Below the pieces are notes generated by a model, which did no database searches, was not told where the DNA came from, and worked only from the letters and a program-made list of their open reading frames with translations. The translations under genes were made by a program, and so were the position numbers. A stretch of DNA of 64,000 nt, from positions 124,001 through 188,000 of the forward strand of contig NZ_QKLF01000003.1 in the NCBI RefSeq assembly GCF_003224335.1, in the 5' to 3' direction. Positions 8,202 to 16,185 of the stretch are shown in pieces (the first letter of the stretch is position 1; every line of letters starts with the position of its first letter). The stretch is from Curtobacterium sp. MCJR17_055. GTDB taxonomy: Bacteria; Actinomycetota; Actinomycetes; Actinomycetales; Microbacteriaceae.

Positions 8202-8558
8202 TCAGCGGTAGCCGCCGTCCTCGAGTCCGGCCTCGATCTCGAAGCGGTTGTGCAGCGGGTCGCGCCCCGCCAGCGCGTACAGCAGCGGCATGAGCATGCC
8301 GTACCGCCGCCACTGGTCGACGTGCACCCGCTCGTGCCGCAGGACCCGGTCGCCGTCGTTGTCCCGGGTGAGTTACACCGAGCCGACGCAGGTCCCGCCA
8401 CGCCGGAAGACCCAGCGGGGCAGGCCCCGGCAGACGACGAGCCCGTCGACGACCCGCACGGGCCCCGTCGACAGCGTCAGGCCGATCGCGAGGCCGACGG
8501 CCGTCGCGAACGCCCACCCGGCGCGGGACACCGGCGAGTCGACGAGCGGGTTCAGCAC
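8202..8558 (-). pseudogene. Small HExxH-motif protein gene interrupted by an in-frame TAA
   Basis: Reading from GTG 8558 gives a hydrophobic N-terminus (WAFATAVGLAIGLTL) and then RRGGTCVGSV, followed by a TAA at 8375-8373. The same frame continues without shift as LTRDNDGDRVLRHERVHVDQW...EIEAGLEDGGYR to a TGA at 8202. Composition and sense clearly carry on across the stop, so a single base change (probably TAC to TAA) has split one gene of about 118 codons. The part beyond the stop holds HERVH, an HExxH pattern found in zinc peptidases. It starts 3 bp after the oxidoreductase stop. A sequencing error is possible. Confidence 0.75.
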
Positions 8559-8561
8559 CGG

Positions 8562-9962
8562 CTACTCGGGTCGGCCGTACGTCTCGAGCAGGCGGAGCCA
8601 GATCTCGTTCATCGTCGGGTAGGCGGGCACGGCGTGCCAGAGTCGGTGCACGGGGACCTCGCCGACCACGGCGACCGTCGCGGCCTGCAGCATCTCGGCG
8701 ACGTCCTGCCCGACGAAGGTCACGCCGACGACGACCCCGCGGGACTCGTCGACGACCATCTTGGCGCGCCCGGTGTAGCCGTCGGCCTGCAGTGCCGAGC
8801 CGGCGACGGCGCCGAGGTCGTACTCGACCGCACGGACGTCGATGCCCTGCTGCCGGGCCTGCTCCTCGGTGAGGCCGACGCTCGCGACCTCGGGGTCGGT
8901 GAAGGTCACCTGGGGGACCGCGGCGTGGTCGGCCGTGGCGACGTGGGCGCCCCACGGTTCCGCGTGCACGGGCTTCCCCTGGAGGCGGGCGGCGATCGCC
9001 TCACCGGCGGCGCGGGCCTGGTACTTGCCCTGGTGGGTGAGGAGGGCGCGGTGGTTCACGTCACCGACGCCGTAGAGCCAGTCGGTGCCGGTGACGAGCA
9101 TGGTGTCGTCGACCTCGAGCCACTCGCCCGGGGTGAGTCCGACGGCCTCGAGCCCGAGGTTGCCGGTGCCCGGGGCGCGGCCCGTCGCGGCGAGGACCTC
9201 GCTCGTGACGAGCGTCGTGCCGTCGTCGAAGGTCGTCGTGACGAGGCCGTGCTCGTCGCGGTCCACGCGCGTCGGGTTGACGCCGGTGCGGACGTCGATG
9301 CCGGCCTCGCGCATGGCGTCGCCGACGAGTTCACCGGCGAACGGTTCCATCCCGCCGAGCAGGCCGTGGCGGGCGACGAGTGTCACCTTCGCGCCGAGCG
9401 CCGCCCACGCGGTGGCGAGCTCGGACCCGGCGACACCGCCGCCGATGACGAGCAGGCTCTCCGGGACCTCCTGCGCACTCGTGCCCTCGCGCGTGCCCCA
9501 GGGCTTCGCCGCTTCGAGTCCGGGGACCGGCGGCAGCGTGTGCAGCGAGCCGGTCGCGACGGCGACGGCCCCGGCCGAGTACGAGGTCCCGTCGACCTCG
9601 ATGGTCTTCGCGCCGGTGAACTTCGCGTACCCGCGGATCAGCGCGATGTCGGACGACTCGAGCCACTGCACCTGCGACGCGTCGTCCCAGTTGCTCGTGA
9701 ACGAGTTGCGACGGGCCAGGACGGCGGCAGCGTCGACGGTGCCGGTGACGGCTTCCTCCGCTCCGCCGAGGCGCTTGGCCGCGGCGACCGCGTGGCTGCT
9801 GCGCAGGAGGGCCTTGGACGGCATGCAGGCCCAGTACGAGCACTCACCGCCCACGAGCTCGGCTTCGACGACCGCGACCGACAGGCCGCGCTTGTGGGCG
9901 TAGTCCGCCACGTTCTCGCCGACAGCGCCGGCTCCGATCACGATGAGGTCGTAGTCCGTCAT
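8562..9962 (-). CDS. Pyridine nucleotide-disulfide oxidoreductase (Lpd/MerA-like)
   Basis: FAD flavoprotein of the dihydrolipoamide dehydrogenase/mercuric reductase family, 466 residues. It has the N-terminal FAD fold DYDLIVIGAGAVGENVADYA, the redox-active pair in GGECSYWACMPSKALL (CX4C), a second nucleotide fold VIGGGVAGSELATAWAALG, the FAD motif LYGVGDVNHRALLTHQGKYQ, and the C-terminal HAVPAYPTMNE with His and Glu for catalysis. No 2-oxoacid dehydrogenase genes are nearby, so a stand-alone disulfide or quinone reductase is more likely than an E3 component. ATG at 9962 precedes the first fold directly. Confidence 0.88.
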   Translation of the reverse strand: MTDYDLIVIGAGAVGENVADYAHKRGLSVAVVEAELVGGECSYWACMPSKALLRSSHAVAAAKRLGGAEEAVTGTVDAAAVLARRNSFTSNWDDASQVQWLESSDIALIRGYAKFTGAKTIEVDGTSYSAGAVAVATGSLHTLPPVPGLEAAKPWGTREGTSAQEVPESLLVIGGGVAGSELATAWAALGAKVTLVARHGLLGGMEPFAGELVGDAMREAGIDVRTGVNPTRVDRDEHGLVTTTFDDGTTLVTSEVLAATGRAPGTGNLGLEAVGLTPGEWLEVDDTMLVTGTDWLYGVGDVNHRALLTHQGKYQARAAGEAIAARLQGKPVHAEPWGAHVATADHAAVPQVTFTDPEVASVGLTEEQARQQGIDVRAVEYDLGAVAGSALQADGYTGRAKMVVDESRGVVVGVTFVGQDVAEMLQAATVAVVGEVPVHRLWHAVPAYPTMNEIWLRLLETYGRPE

Positions 9963-10042
9963 GGGGCCGAGCGTAGCCGCCCGGGGTGGGGTCCCGGCCG
10001 GGAGCGCTGCGCTGTGTGGAGCGTCCGGTGTGGACGGGCGGG

Positions 10043-10864
10043 TCAGGAGGCCCGTGCTGCGGTGGAGAGTGCGCCGACGATCCGGAGGATCACGCCGAGG
10101 TCGTCGACCGCCCGCTCCGGGTCGACGGGTGCGAAGCCGGTGAGTGCGGCGCCGACGAGCCGTCGGCCGGCGGTGGCCGCCTGGACGAGGGCGACCAGGG
10201 CGGCGCCGTCGAGTCCGAACGGCACGGGTTCCAGCAGGCCGTCGACCTCGGAGGGGTCGAGCACGTCGAGGTCGACGTGGACGAAGACCCCGGTGGCCCC
10301 GGTCCGCTCGACGGCGGCTGCGAGCGCGTCGGGCGTGGCCGCGTCCACGTCGAGGTGTGCGACGCCGGCGCGCTCGAGGGCGGCCGCCTCGGCCCCCTCG
10401 GTCCCGCGGGTGCCCGCGACGACGACGGACGCGGCGGGGACGACCGGGAGCTCCGGGAACAGGTCTGCCGGGCGGTCGACCAGCAGGCGCAGCGCGGCCG
10501 TCTCGGCGGCGACCGGCTGCGCGCGGTTCAGCGCTCGGTAGCCGCTCGAGCCGGACAACCGGACGACGGTGGTGTCGGGGCCGACGAGGACCGAGGCACC
10601 GAGGACGGTCGAGCCGTCCCCGCCGATGACGAGCACGGGTTCGCTCGCGACGGCGCACTCCTCGGCGACGGACCCGGAGACGGAGAGGACCGAGGTGTAG
10701 CGGGCGACCGCGGTGTCGAGCCGGTCGCCCGCACCGGGTGGGACGGCGATCGTGGTCGTCGCGGCTCGGGGGAGGTCCGCGGCGACGGCGGCGGCTCCGT
10801 CCGCGAGCCGCATGGCGCGAGACGACGCCGAACCCTGCCACTGACCGACCACGAGGAAGCGCAT
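10043..10864 (-). CDS. Arginase/agmatinase-fold protein with degenerate metal site
   Basis: The 273-residue product has the ureohydrolase fold landmarks: GGDGS at 81-85 and HVDLDVLDPSEVDGL at 196-210. Active arginases have GGDHS, a central DAHxD and SxDxDxxDP. Here the first His is Gly, and the central motif region reads VRLSGSSGYRALN with no Asp or His ligands. Only the last pair of Asp residues remains. A binuclear manganese site is therefore unlikely. It lies between the oxidoreductase and PspA genes, in the same direction. It may be a non-catalytic or altered-function paralogue. Confidence 0.8.
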   Translation of the reverse strand: MRFLVVGQWQGSASSRAMRLADGAAAVAADLPRAATTTIAVPPGAGDRLDTAVARYTSVLSVSGSVAEECAVASEPVLVIGGDGSTVLGASVLVGPDTTVVRLSGSSGYRALNRAQPVAAETAALRLLVDRPADLFPELPVVPAASVVVAGTRGTEGAEAAALERAGVAHLDVDAATPDALAAAVERTGATGVFVHVDLDVLDPSEVDGLLEPVPFGLDGAALVALVQAATAGRRLVGAALTGFAPVDPERAVDDLGVILRIVGALSTAARAS

Positions 10865-10921
10865 CCTGTCAGTCTGTCAGCCGGGTCCGACGTCGTCCGG
10901 AGCTGCCGGTGGTGCGCGGTG

Positions 10922-11647
10922 TCAGACCGCGGACGTCCCGCCGGACTTGAGGGCTGCGAGACGGGCCTCCACCTCGGCGTCGCGGCCGACGTCCTCGAGG
11001 CTCTCGAACTGCGCGTCGAGGCTCGACGCCTGCAGCTCCTGCTGGCCGATGACCTTCGCCTCTTCGCGACGGACCTTCTCCTCGAAGCGCGCGAGGTCGC
11101 TCGTCGGGTCGGTGATGTCGATCGTGCCGATGGCGTCGTTCACCTTCGACTGCGCCTCCGCGGTCTTGGCGCGGGCGACGAGGCTGTTGCGCTTGGCGCG
11201 GAGCTCCTCGAGCTTCTGCTCCATGCCGGCGAGGCCCTGCTTGAGCTTCTCGACCTGCTCGTTCTGCGTGGCGAGCGGTGCGGCGTTGTCCTTGACCTCC
11301 TGCTCGGCGGCGATCTGCTTGCCGATGGCGATCTTGGCGAGGTTGTCGAACTTGTCGGCCTCGGCCGTCTTGCCCTCGGCGCGGTACTTGTCCGCTGCGG
11401 CGGAGGCGTTGCCCGCCTTCTGGCCCCACTCCTGGGCGGCGCGGACGTCCTCCTCGTTGTCCTGCTCGAGCAGGCGGAGGTTGCCGATCGTCTGCGCGAT
11501 GGCGCTCTTGGCGTCGGCGATGTTGTTCGAGTAGTCGCGGACGAGCTGGTCGAGCATCAGCTGCGGGTCCTCGGCGTCGTCGATGATCTGGTTGATGTTC
11601 GCCCGGACGAGCGAGGAGATCCGGCCGAAGATGGTCTGCTTTGCCAT
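10922..11647 (-). CDS. PspA/IM30 family membrane-stress protein
   Basis: Peripheral membrane protein of the PspA/Vipp1 family, 241 residues, that coats and stabilises a damaged membrane. It begins with an amphipathic helix (KQTIFGRISSLVRANINQI), then IDDAEDPQLMLDQLVRDY, a PspA signature, and is almost entirely coiled coil to the end (LEELRAKRNSLVARAKTAEA). A GGGACAC segment rather than a strong ribosome site precedes the ATG. It lies 45 bp after the TPM protein gene. No PspF, PspC or ClgR-like regulator is visible in the window. Confidence 0.92.
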   Translation of the reverse strand: MAKQTIFGRISSLVRANINQIIDDAEDPQLMLDQLVRDYSNNIADAKSAIAQTIGNLRLLEQDNEEDVRAAQEWGQKAGNASAAADKYRAEGKTAEADKFDNLAKIAIGKQIAAEQEVKDNAAPLATQNEQVEKLKQGLAGMEQKLEELRAKRNSLVARAKTAEAQSKVNDAIGTIDITDPTSDLARFEEKVRREEAKVIGQQELQASSLDAQFESLEDVGRDAEVEARLAALKSGGTSAV

Positions 11648-11692
11648 TGCTGTGTCCCTTTCGTGGTTGGTTGTCTGGGTGGGTCTGACCGG

Positions 11693-13642
11693 TCAGAAGC
11701 GGCCGCCGCCGGAGAAGCCGCCGCCGTAGCTCCCGCCGCGACCGCCGAGCAGCCCGCCGAGGACGAGACCGGTGACGAGCCCGCCGAGCTGCGGGCCGCC
11801 GCGACCGCCGCCCATCCCGCCCATGCCGCCGCCGGGCCACCCGGTGGTGTCGTCGTTCGCCTCGTCGATGGCCGCCGCCGCGTACTGCTCCGCGGCACGG
11901 GCGGCCTGCAGCGCCCGCTGCGGGTCGGTGGTGGCGAGGTCGAGCGCGTCGTCGAAGGCCCGCTCGGCCTCGGACAGGCGGGTGCGTGCGGCGGGGCCGA
12001 CGGCTCCGCGGTGCACGGTGATGAACTCGCGCGCCTGGCCGATCCGGGAACGGGCGTCCCGGAGGGCGGCGTCGAGGGCCTGGGTCGCGCGACGGTGCTG
12101 CTCCTCGGCGGTGCGGGCGGTCGCGAGGGCGGCGTCGATGTCCGTGTTCGCCTTCGTGAGCGCGTCGACCGCCCCGACGGGGTCACGCGGGTCGACGTCG
12201 GCACGGAGGACCCGCTGCGCCCGCGCGACCGTGGCCGCGAGGTCGGGGCCGCCGGTGCGGAGGGTGGCGGCCGCGGCGATGTCGCCCTCGATGTCGGCGC
12301 GCATCGCCTCGGCACGCTCGGCGGCGTCGGCGAAGGTGCGCTCCGCTGCCGTGACGGCGCCGGTGAGCTGCTGCACCTGGGCCAGCGCGTGCTGCCCGTC
12401 CCGGACCGCGACGACGGCCTCGCCCCGGTCGCCCGCGGCGAGCGCCGTCCGAGCGGCACCGGCACGCTCGTCGGCGTACGCGAGCACCTGCTCGGCCTGG
12501 TCGACGTTGTCGGCGACGGTCGCGAGCGTCCGACCGGTGTACGCCGTCCGGACGCGCTCCAGCGCCGCACGGGCCACGGCCACGGCGGCGGGAGCGGTCC
12601 CGAGGGCGGCGGTCAGCTCGGCGGCGGCGGTGTCGACGCCCGCTTCGAGCGAGCGCAGCTGGTCGAACGACTCGGTCTGCGACTCGATGGCCGCGTGCGC
12701 CTGCTCGCAGATGGCGATGATCTGGTTCGCCCAATCGGCGCGCTCCTGCGGCGTGTCCGGGACCTCGTCGTCGAGCTGCTGCTGGAGGGCGAAGGCCTTG
12801 CGGACCTCGCGCTTGGCGATCGACACGGTCTCGGCGAACGGGGCGGCGGCGTCCTCGCCGAACTGCGCCGCCGCGAAGCCGACCTCTTGTTCGGCCGTGC
12901 GCAGTTCGTCGTCGATCGTGACGAGTGCCCCACCGGCGCGTCGCTGGAGTTCGGCGAGGGACTGCTCCTGCTCGCGCCGGGCCGCGACGGTGCGCCGCCG
13001 GTTGCGGGCCCGGATGACGAGGACGGCGACGACCGCGGCCAGGACGGCGACACCGAGCAGCACCCACAGCCAGGTGAGGTCGGCGGGCTGCTGGCTCTGC
13101 TGGAGTCCGCCGGCGAAGGCCGTCGCCGCGGCGGCCCAGTCGCCCTGCTTGAGGCGGGGGAGCAGGTCGCCGTCGACCGCGCGCTCGACGTCGCTCGAGG
13201 TGATCGCCGTCTCGTTGGTCTGCTGGACGTCGTAGTTCCGCTCGTCGACCGCGACGGAGAGCAGGATGCTGTCCGTCTCGATCTGGTTCTGCTGCATGGT
13301 CGCGGCACCCCAGGCGGTGTGGTCGCTCGGGTCGGTGAAGGACGGCACGAAGACGACGAACAGCTGTGTCTGCGTCTCCTGGTACAGGTCCTGCACGGCC
13401 TGCTCGACGTCGGCCTGCTGGGCGTCGGTGAGGGCGTCAGCGTCGTCGAGGACGTACGCGCCGCTGAGGTCGACCGGCTCGGTGGCGTGCGCGGCCGGGA
13501 CCGGGGCGACGACGAGCAGCGCGGCGACGGTGGCGGCGGTCGCGCCTGCCAGCAGACGCGCGAGCAGGGGACGTGGCGCCGCGTCGCCCCGGGCAGGCAC
13601 CCCCGTCGACCCGGAGTCCGTCCTGACCTCGACCGTGCGCAT
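11693..13642 (-). CDS. TPM-domain membrane protein
   Basis: The 649-residue product has an N-terminal signal region (LLAGATAATVAALLVVAPVPAAHA) and a TPM domain at about residues 50-190 (VDLSGAYVLDDADALTDAQ, LFVVFVPSFT). A transmembrane helix follows near 200-225 (WLWVLLGVAVLAAVVAVLVI). A long Ala/Glu-rich helical region runs to about 600, and a Gly-rich tail ends in GGGFSGGGRF. TPM proteins act in membrane repair or as weak phosphatases. I chose ATG 13642; the open frame further upstream is antisense-like. Its place directly before pspA suggests a joint membrane-stress role. Confidence 0.85.
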   Translation of the reverse strand: MRTVEVRTDSGSTGVPARGDAAPRPLLARLLAGATAATVAALLVVAPVPAAHATEPVDLSGAYVLDDADALTDAQQADVEQAVQDLYQETQTQLFVVFVPSFTDPSDHTAWGAATMQQNQIETDSILLSVAVDERNYDVQQTNETAITSSDVERAVDGDLLPRLKQGDWAAAATAFAGGLQQSQQPADLTWLWVLLGVAVLAAVVAVLVIRARNRRRTVAARREQEQSLAELQRRAGGALVTIDDELRTAEQEVGFAAAQFGEDAAAPFAETVSIAKREVRKAFALQQQLDDEVPDTPQERADWANQIIAICEQAHAAIESQTESFDQLRSLEAGVDTAAAELTAALGTAPAAVAVARAALERVRTAYTGRTLATVADNVDQAEQVLAYADERAGAARTALAAGDRGEAVVAVRDGQHALAQVQQLTGAVTAAERTFADAAERAEAMRADIEGDIAAAATLRTGGPDLAATVARAQRVLRADVDPRDPVGAVDALTKANTDIDAALATARTAEEQHRRATQALDAALRDARSRIGQAREFITVHRGAVGPAARTRLSEAERAFDDALDLATTDPQRALQAARAAEQYAAAAIDEANDDTTGWPGGGMGGMGGGRGGPQLGGLVTGLVLGGLLGGRGGSYGGGFSGGGRF

Positions 13643-13827
13643 CCGTCCTCCGTCCGTGGCCCTCGTCCAGCTGGTCCGTGGCCGTCGTCCGGAGTCTAGC
13701 CAGGCACCTCCTGGACGGGCCGGGGCTGTGGAGCGGGAGGGCGGGCCGGCGCCGGTTGTACCCCACCGGGATCGCCCGGGGCCCGCACACAGTGGACAGT
13801 GCTGCGGGCATGTCCCCCGAAACGGGG

Positions 13828-13833
13828 TAGAGT
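13828..13833 (+). promoter_or_regulatory. Possible -10 of the 67-codon gene
   Basis: TAGAGT lies 32 bp before the ATG at 13866, and a strong Shine-Dalgarno run AAGGAAGGGGAG is between them. A small CCCCGAAACGGGG hairpin precedes it. I see no clear -35. Confidence 0.4.
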
Positions 13834-13865
13834 GATGTCGAGCCAATGAAGGAAGGGGAGCAGCA

Positions 13866-14069
13866 ATGGAGCGAGCGACCACCGCAGAAGTCGTCCCACT
13901 CGAGGACGGGTACCACCGCGTGTCCACGCCGGCGAGCGGCGTGATCGGGTTCGTGCGTGAGCGCGACGGACGGTACGAGGTCCTCCGCGGACGCGTGCGT
14001 CAGGCGACCCGGTCCGAGGGCCGGTACGCGACGATGAACGTCGCACTCATCGCCCTCACCCACGCCTGA
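13866..14069 (+). CDS. Small conserved-looking protein of unknown function
   Basis: A 67-residue protein, MERATTAEVVPLEDGYHR..., with no motif I recognise. It is hydrophilic in the first 50 residues and ends in MNVALIALTHA. It is supported as a gene by a strong ribosome site AAGGAAGGGGAG 6 bases before the ATG, a plausible -10, biased third positions and a terminator hairpin just after the stop. It stands alone between the divergent TPM gene and the phosphopantetheinyl transferase gene. Confidence 0.7.
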   Translation: MERATTAEVVPLEDGYHRVSTPASGVIGFVRERDGRYEVLRGRVRQATRSEGRYATMNVALIALTHA

Positions 14070-14085
14070 CCCGCAGGACGACAGC

Positions 14086-14115
14086 ACGGCCCCGGTCGGT
14101 CCCGACCGGGGCCGT
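14086..14115 (+). terminator. Strong hairpin terminator after the 67-codon gene
   Basis: ACGGCCCCGGTCGG at 14086-14099 pairs perfectly with CCGACCGGGGCCGT at 14102-14115, a 13-14 bp GC stem. It begins 17 bp after the stop codon of the small gene. There is no T-run, as is common in high-GC actinobacteria. Confidence 0.75.
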
Positions 14116-14150
14116 CGTCGTGCCCGCACCGGCCGTCCCACTGCGGACCG

Positions 14151-14156
14151 TAGGCT
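14151..14156 (+). promoter_or_regulatory. -10 for a probably leaderless PPTase message
   Basis: TAGGCT ends 6 bases before the GTG at 14163. No Shine-Dalgarno sequence is present, so transcription likely begins at or next to the start codon. Confidence 0.5.
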
Positions 14157-14162
14157 GCTCGC

Positions 14163-14864
14163 GTGGGTGAGTCGGGCCTCCAGACCGTGTCGGTGCGGGT
14201 GGCCGCCGCAGGGGCGTCGCGAACGGCCGACCGGGAGGCCCTGGTCGCGTTCGTCGCCGAGGTCACCCGATCGGACCCGGCCCTGGTCTCCGTGCAGCAG
14301 CGCTGTCCCCACTGCGGTGCTGCGGACCACGGTCGGCCGGGAGCCCGGGTCGACGGTCGTCCGGTCGGCCTCGGTCTGGCGCGGACCTCGGGGATCGTCG
14401 TCCTCGCCGTCGGGCCGGCGTCGCTCGGTGTCGACGTCGAGCGGGCGTCCCGGGTGACGGCGGCCCCGCTCGACGCCTTCACCGCGGGGGAGCGGCACCG
14501 CGCGGCCGCGTCCGGACCGGAGTGCGCGGGGGTGCACCTCACCTCGTGCTGGACGGTGAAGGAGGCGGTGCTGAAGCGTGACGGACGGGGGCTCCGGGTC
14601 GATCCCGCACGCGTGGAGGCCGTCCTCGGACGAGTCGGCGACGGGCAGGTGGACCGCGCGCGGTTCGACGGGATGGAGCAGCTCGTCACGGTCGTCGTGC
14701 TCGACGCGGACCTGGTCGTGGCCGTCGCCGCGGGCGGTACTCCGGTCCGGGTCGAGGACCTCCGTGGACCGGGACCCCAGGACGGCGGGGACACCGGGAC
14801 GACGCCGACGCCGCGACGGCACGGGCGCCAGGGCGGCGCCGTGTCAGGGCGGCGCCGGGGCTAG
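14163..14864 (+). CDS. 4'-phosphopantetheinyl transferase
   Basis: Transfers the phosphopantetheine arm of CoA onto carrier domains. The 233-residue protein has the two family motifs: LGVDVER near residue 88, which binds magnesium, and WTVKEAVLK near residue 130. Its size fits the Sfp/EntD class that serves secondary-metabolite synthetases. The only carrier-domain gene in view is the Pls/PosA-like synthetase 1.3 kb away on the other strand, a likely client. Its tail is low-complexity (RRHGRQGGAVSGRRRG), with a 13-bp duplication at 14829-14857. The TAG stop interlocks with the stop of the convergent peptidase gene at CTAG. Confidence 0.88.
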   Translation: MGESGLQTVSVRVAAAGASRTADREALVAFVAEVTRSDPALVSVQQRCPHCGAADHGRPGARVDGRPVGLGLARTSGIVVLAVGPASLGVDVERASRVTAAPLDAFTAGERHRAAASGPECAGVHLTSCWTVKEAVLKRDGRGLRVDPARVEAVLGRVGDGQVDRARFDGMEQLVTVVVLDADLVVAVAAGGTPVRVEDLRGPGPQDGGDTGTTPTPRRHGRQGGAVSGRRRG

Positions 14865-16177
14865 GGCAGCGGGGGGACGCCCGGTTCGTCGATCCAGGGT
14901 CCGAGCGCGCGCAGCACGTGCGCGGGGTCGGTACCGGCGGCCGTCGCGAACGCGCCCACGACGTCCGGCGTCGTCACCGTGCCGTGGTGGTGCCGTCCGG
15001 TCACCGTGCGGAGACCGTCGGTGAAGGCAGCGTCGCCGATCGTCCGTCGCAGGGCGTGCAGGGCGAGCGCGCCGCGCTTGTAGACGCGGTCGTCGAACAT
15101 GTCCCGGGCGCCGGGGTCCGCGACGACGAGGTCCTCCGGCTGGTCGAGCAGCCCGGCACGGTACGTCGCCGCCAGGTCGTCCGCGGTGGGGCCGCCGCGG
15201 TGCTCGGACCAGAGCCACTCGGCGTAGCAGGCGAAGCCCTCGTGCAGCCAGATGTCGCGCCACACGCCGAGCGTCACCGAGTTGCCGAACCACTGGTGCG
15301 CCAGCTCGTGGGCGATGAGCCGGTCGGTGCCGTGCTCCCCGTCGACGTGGTTCCGCCCGAAGACCGCGAGGCCGTGCGCCTCGAGCGGGATCTCGAGCTC
15401 GTCGTCGGTCACCACGACGCCGTACTCGGCGAACGGGTACGGCCCGAACCGGTCGGTGAACAGGGCGATCATGTCGGGCACCTGGCCGAAGTCCGTCCTC
15501 ACGGCGGCGGTCAGGTCGGACGGGTGGTGCACGGTGACCGGCACCGCACCGCCGCGCAGCTTCGTCGCGCGGTACCGACCGATCTGCACGGTGGCCAGGT
15601 AGGTCGCCATCGGCTCGGTGACGGCGTAGGTCCAGCGCGTGCCACGAGCAGTGCGCTCCCGGCCGAGCAGCGCGCCGTTCGCGATGACCTCGTACCCCGC
15701 TTCGCACGTCACCTCGATGCGGTACGTCGCCTTGTCGTCGGGGCGGTCGTTGCAGGGGAACCACGACGGTGCGCCGACGGGCTGGCTCGCGACGATCACG
15801 CCGTCGGTCAGTTCCTCCCAGCCGAGCGTGCCCCAGGGGCTCCGGAGTGGTCGGGGTGCGCCGCGGTACCGCACGTGCACCGTGAACTCGTCGCCCGCAG
15901 CGATCGGTGCGGCGGGTGTCACGGTCGTCTTGTGGGTCCCGACCGAGACCTTCTTCGCGCGCACGCCGTCGACGTCGACCCGGTCGACGCTCAGCCCGTG
16001 CAGGTCGAGCACGACCTTCTCGAGCGGCTCGTCGGCGGTCGCGCTGATCGTCGCGGTCGCGTCGAGCCGGTTCGTGGCGACGCGGTAGTCGAGTCGCAGG
16101 TCGTGGTGGCGGGTCGTCCACCGCCGGTCGCCGCTGTGCGGGGCGTACGGGTCGGCGGTGGGGTCGGTCTGCTTCAC
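14861..16177 (-). CDS. M1-family zinc metallopeptidase
   Basis: A 438-residue aminopeptidase-type protein with the zinc site HELAHQWFGN near residue 289 and the second glutamate in WLHEGFACYAEWLW, the expected HExxH-x18-E spacing. The exopeptidase motif before it reads LEAHGLAVF rather than GAMEN, as in short actinobacterial M1 enzymes. There is no signal peptide, so it should be cytoplasmic. I chose GTG 16177 (VKQTDPTADPYAPH), 8 bp after the synthetase stop. Coupling to a Pls-type synthetase suggests it trims or degrades that product. Confidence 0.88.
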   Translation of the reverse strand: MKQTDPTADPYAPHSGDRRWTTRHHDLRLDYRVATNRLDATATISATADEPLEKVVLDLHGLSVDRVDVDGVRAKKVSVGTHKTTVTPAAPIAAGDEFTVHVRYRGAPRPLRSPWGTLGWEELTDGVIVASQPVGAPSWFPCNDRPDDKATYRIEVTCEAGYEVIANGALLGRERTARGTRWTYAVTEPMATYLATVQIGRYRATKLRGGAVPVTVHHPSDLTAAVRTDFGQVPDMIALFTDRFGPYPFAEYGVVVTDDELEIPLEAHGLAVFGRNHVDGEHGTDRLIAHELAHQWFGNSVTLGVWRDIWLHEGFACYAEWLWSEHRGGPTADDLAATYRAGLLDQPEDLVVADPGARDMFDDRVYKRGALALHALRRTIGDAAFTDGLRTVTGRHHHGTVTTPDVVGAFATAAGTDPAHVLRALGPWIDEPGVPPLP

Positions 16178-16185
16178 GGTGCCGG

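Noticed and set aside
8562-9962. Mercuric reductase
   Set aside because: No N-terminal metal-binding domain, no C-terminal CC pair and no mer genes nearby.
10043-10864. Functional agmatinase or arginase
   Set aside because: The GGDHS His and the DAHxD ligands are absent.
9986-13699. Plus-strand open frame of about 1240 codons
   Set aside because: Antisense to the arginase-like, PspA and TPM genes, with no recognisable domain.
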